The translations under genes were made by a program, and so were the position numbers. Below are positions 7,694 through 9,035 of a stretch of DNA of 9,035 nt, in pieces. Each line of letters begins with the position of its first letter. Position 1 is the first letter of the stretch. The notes under the pieces were generated by a model. That model had not been told where the DNA came from and did not search any database. It was given only the letters and a program-made list of their open reading frames with translations. Origin of the DNA: Deltaproteobacteria bacterium (GTDB taxonomy: Bacteria > Desulfobacterota > Desulfobacteria > Desulfobacterales > JAFDCJ01); NCBI GenBank assembly GCA_024277475.1, contig JAJRVC010000198.1, forward strand, positions 1 to 9,035. Reading direction: 5' to 3'.

Positions 7694-8893
7694 CTAAAGA
7701 ACCTTGATTACGACCAGGGTCTCATCGTCTTTCCTCTCAGCAGGAAAACGAAAATTATTCAAGACGTTAAACACCTCCTTTAAAATGCCTTTGGCAGACT
7801 TTTCGGCATGATGGCGTATGATAGTCATTATACGGTCATTGCCAAAATATTCATTTTGTGTGTTACAGGTTTCCTTGATGCCGTCTGTTCCAATTAAGAT
7901 AATCTGTCCCGGCTGGATTCGTTTTTCTGATTCCTCGTAAACCCATTCTTCTATAACTCCCAATGCTAAACCCTCACCGGCAAGGGATTCAAATGAGTCT
8001 CGAACGGGGTCATAGAAAAGAGCCGGCTCGTGGCCGGCGTGCACCCAGCGGAAACATTTTTCTTTAATGTCAATCTCACTGTAAAACATGGTTACAAACA
8101 GGTTGAGTTCTTCTATATCCCCTACAAGGCGTTTGTTGATATCAGAAACTATTGACGCGGCCGTGCCTGGGCTGAGTATGCGTTCCCTGAAAAGCGCACG
8201 AGCAGTTGTCATCAACAAAGCGGAAGAAATGCCGTGTCCGATTACATCAGCCACAACAATTCCGATTTTTTCCTGCCACCATTCTTCGGGATAAATGAAG
8301 TCGTAATAGTCGCCGCTGGTTTCATCACACCAGATACTTTTACCGGCAATATCAAATCCATCGACATGAGGATCGGATTTCGGCATCAGGGTTTGTTGGA
8401 TCTCACCGGCCCGGGTTAACGACATTCTGACTTTTTTCATTTGCATTTGATTATCTGTGATTTTGCGATACTTTTCAATTCCGCTTTGAATCGCCTTACT
8501 TAACGTATCTTCATCCCAAGGTTTCGGATGAAATTGGAAAATATTGCCCTCGTTCACCGCTTTAATTGCAATCGGCATATCGGCAGTGCCCGTCAGCATC
8601 ATCCGCACAGTATCAGGATGGGTCTTTTTAATCCGGTAAAGAAATTCAATTCCATTCATACCCGGCATAAGGAAATCGGAAATAACCACAGCATAGGGTC
8701 CCTTTTCCTCAATCATTTTTAAAGCCTCATCTCCGCTCAGAGCCGTCTCGATGCGAAATTGAGTCCTCAACTGACGCATGAGGCTCGCCAATATCGAGGC
8801 ATCGTCATCCACTAAAAGGACCTTGTAATTCAATATCTTTTCCTTATGCGTGAGGCGTGAAACGTGATGCGTAAAAAAATCAAAATTGTTCAC
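7694..8893 (-). CDS. Response regulator with PP2C-type (SpoIIE/RsbU-like) phosphatase output domain
   Basis: From the GTG at 8893 the protein has 399 residues. The receiver domain (about 24-140) shows the acidic pocket Asp29-Asp31, phospho-acceptor Asp73 in SDFLMP, Thr101 and Lys124 in HPKPW. A helical linker with EIQQTLMP (164-171) leads to a phosphatase domain (about 175-399). Its metal-binding signatures are GDYYD (194-198), ADVIGHG (215-221), HAGHEP (285-290), TDG (336-338) and DDETLVV (389-395). Such proteins dephosphorylate serine/threonine on anti-sigma-factor antagonists or similar partners after a histidine kinase phosphorylates the receiver. No kinase, antagonist or anti-sigma gene is visible nearby. 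Residues 1-20 come from a heptad DNA repeat. A TTG at 8833 preceded by AAGGAA would give a 379-residue protein starting just before KVLLVDD, as receivers normally do. The GTG has the better ribosome site (GGAGGG). Domain assignment is firm; the exact start is not. Confidence 0.92.
   Translation of the reverse strand: MNNFDFFTHHVSRLTHKEKILNYKVLLVDDDASILASLMRQLRTQFRIETALSGDEALKMIEEKGPYAVVISDFLMPGMNGIEFLYRIKKTHPDTVRMMLTGTADMPIAIKAVNEGNIFQFHPKPWDEDTLSKAIQSGIEKYRKITDNQMQMKKVRMSLTRAGEIQQTLMPKSDPHVDGFDIAGKSIWCDETSGDYYDFIYPEEWWQEKIGIVVADVIGHGISSALLMTTARALFRERILSPGTAASIVSDINKRLVGDIEELNLFVTMFYSEIDIKEKCFRWVHAGHEPALFYDPVRDSFESLAGEGLALGVIEEWVYEESEKRIQPGQIILIGTDGIKETCNTQNEYFGNDRIMTIIRHHAEKSAKGILKEVFNVLNNFRFPAERKDDETLVVIKVL
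8846..8873. repeat. Array of four degenerate 7-bp tandem repeats (ATGCGTG-type)
   Basis: Plus-strand units are ATGCGTG, AGGCGTG, AAACGTG and ATGCGTA. They lie inside the 5' coding part of the phosphatase gene as annotated from its GTG, encoding THHVSRLTH. The bases 8891-8904 (CACGCTT, CACCCTC) look like further inverted units. The unit length equals that of the array at 23-64, though the sequence differs. I recall peptides like FTHHVSRLTHH at spurious or extended N termini in Desulfobacterales annotations, but cannot verify it. Confidence 0.75.
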
Positions 8894-8900
8894 GCTTCAC
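8850..8900 (-). promoter_or_regulatory. Inverted repeat placing the phosphatase GTG start in a hairpin
   Basis: Plus-strand GTGAGGCGTGAA (8850-8861) and TTCACGCTTCAC (8889-8900) are inverse complements at 11 of 12 positions. In the minus-strand mRNA this is a 12-bp stem with one A-C mismatch and a 27-base loop. It covers the GTG start (8893-8891) and the last base of the GGAGGG site (8905-8900). Folding would hinder starts at GTG while leaving the TTG at 8833 outside the stem. Its formation in the cell is inferred. Confidence 0.5.
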
Positions 8901-8905
8901 CCTCC
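8900..8905 (-). promoter_or_regulatory. Ribosome binding site for the GTG start of the phosphatase gene
   Basis: The minus strand reads GGAGGG, then six bases, then GTG at 8893. A weaker competing site, AAGGAA (8845-8840), sits six bases before the in-frame TTG at 8833. The two together leave the start open. Confidence 0.6.
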
Positions 8906-8921
8906 AGTTGCATAAAAACTG

Positions 8922-8944
8922 AAGTATTTTAAAAGAAAATACTT
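8922..8944. repeat. 9-bp perfect inverted repeat in the divergent intergenic region
   Basis: AAGTATTTT (8922-8930) and AAAATACTT (8936-8944) are exact inverse complements around AAAAG. The site lies 29 bp upstream of the phosphatase start and in front of the presumed divergent gene, so it may be an operator shared by both. It is AT-rich and overlaps the next inverted repeat at ACTT. Confidence 0.45.
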
Positions 8945-9019
8945 GCGGAGCCCCATGAATTGTGGTTTAAGGAGAATTAATGAAGTAATCCTAACCAAAT
9001 CCAGGAGGCCACCGCAAGT
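8941..9019 (+). promoter_or_regulatory. Long-range inverted repeat enclosing a leader-like segment
   Basis: ACTTGCGG (8941-8948) matches CCGCAAGT (9012-9019) in inverse. Inside, TGGTT plus AGGA (8962-8972, with two extra bases) can pair with TCCTAACCA (8989-8997). The right arm overlaps the GTG at 9018 of the partial gene. This could be a structured 5' leader that hides the start codon, or the remnant of a small mobile element; the sequence alone does not decide. Confidence 0.35.
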
Positions 9020-9035
9020 GAAATCAAGTAAAGCA
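9018..9035 (+). CDS. Possible 5' end of a gene running off the right edge
   Basis: GTG at 9018 opens a frame reading MKSSKA to the end of the window. AGGAGG (9003-9008) lies nine bases upstream, one of the best Shine-Dalgarno matches here, and the lysine-rich opening is plausible for a signal peptide or a basic protein. Only six codons are visible, so the product is unknown. It would be divergent from the phosphatase gene. Confidence 0.4.

Noticed and set aside
8941..9019. Insertion-sequence or MITE ends
   Set aside because: The inverted arms are only 8 bp, the flanks show no target-site duplication, and the right arm overlaps a plausible start codon; a leader structure is at least as likely.

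Overview
The window reads as a stretch of a mesophilic, moderate-GC Gram-negative chromosome. My best guess is a Desulfobacterota (sulfate-reducer-like) genome. This is inferred from a stand-alone formate-THF ligase of a divergent sequence type, a B12-binding radical SAM protein, a receiver-SpoIIE phosphatase, and seven-base tandem repeats of a kind I associate from memory with Desulfobacterales intergenic regions. None of these proves the taxonomy.

Layout. Bases 1-160 are non-coding and hold an array of six degenerate heptads and a 12-bp palindrome. Two overlapping plus-strand genes (161-1933 and 1908-3917) encode the two halves of a heterodimeric ABC exporter of the YheI/YheH (BmrC/BmrD, MdlA/MdlB, TmrB/TmrA) type. 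The first subunit carries the degenerate Walker B site and the second the catalytic glutamate. A 250-bp non-coding stretch (3918-4167) rich in inverted and direct repeats precedes fhs (4168-5931), the formate-tetrahydrofolate ligase of one-carbon / Wood-Ljungdahl metabolism. fhs ends in a strong intrinsic terminator (5949-5989). A separate gene (6058-7647) follows for a cobalamin-binding-domain radical SAM enzyme of unknown substrate. Converging on it from the minus strand is a receiver-PP2C (SpoIIE/RsbU-like) phosphatase (8893-7694). The start region of that gene is built from a second heptad array and can fold into a hairpin over the GTG start codon. The last ~130 bp form a divergent intergenic region that appears to contain the first six codons of another plus-strand gene (9018 onward).

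How the genes relate. Only the two ABC genes form a clear operon, through a 26-bp overlap. fhs looks monocistronic, with its own leader and terminator. The radical SAM gene and the phosphatase are independent convergent units. I do not see a single coherent new multi-gene system. The most unusual material is the heptad repeat that has become the N-terminal coding sequence of the phosphatase, the dense dyads in front of fhs, and the Glu-to-Gln change at a studied position of the formate-THF ligase. I saw no tRNA, rRNA, CRISPR array or transposase.
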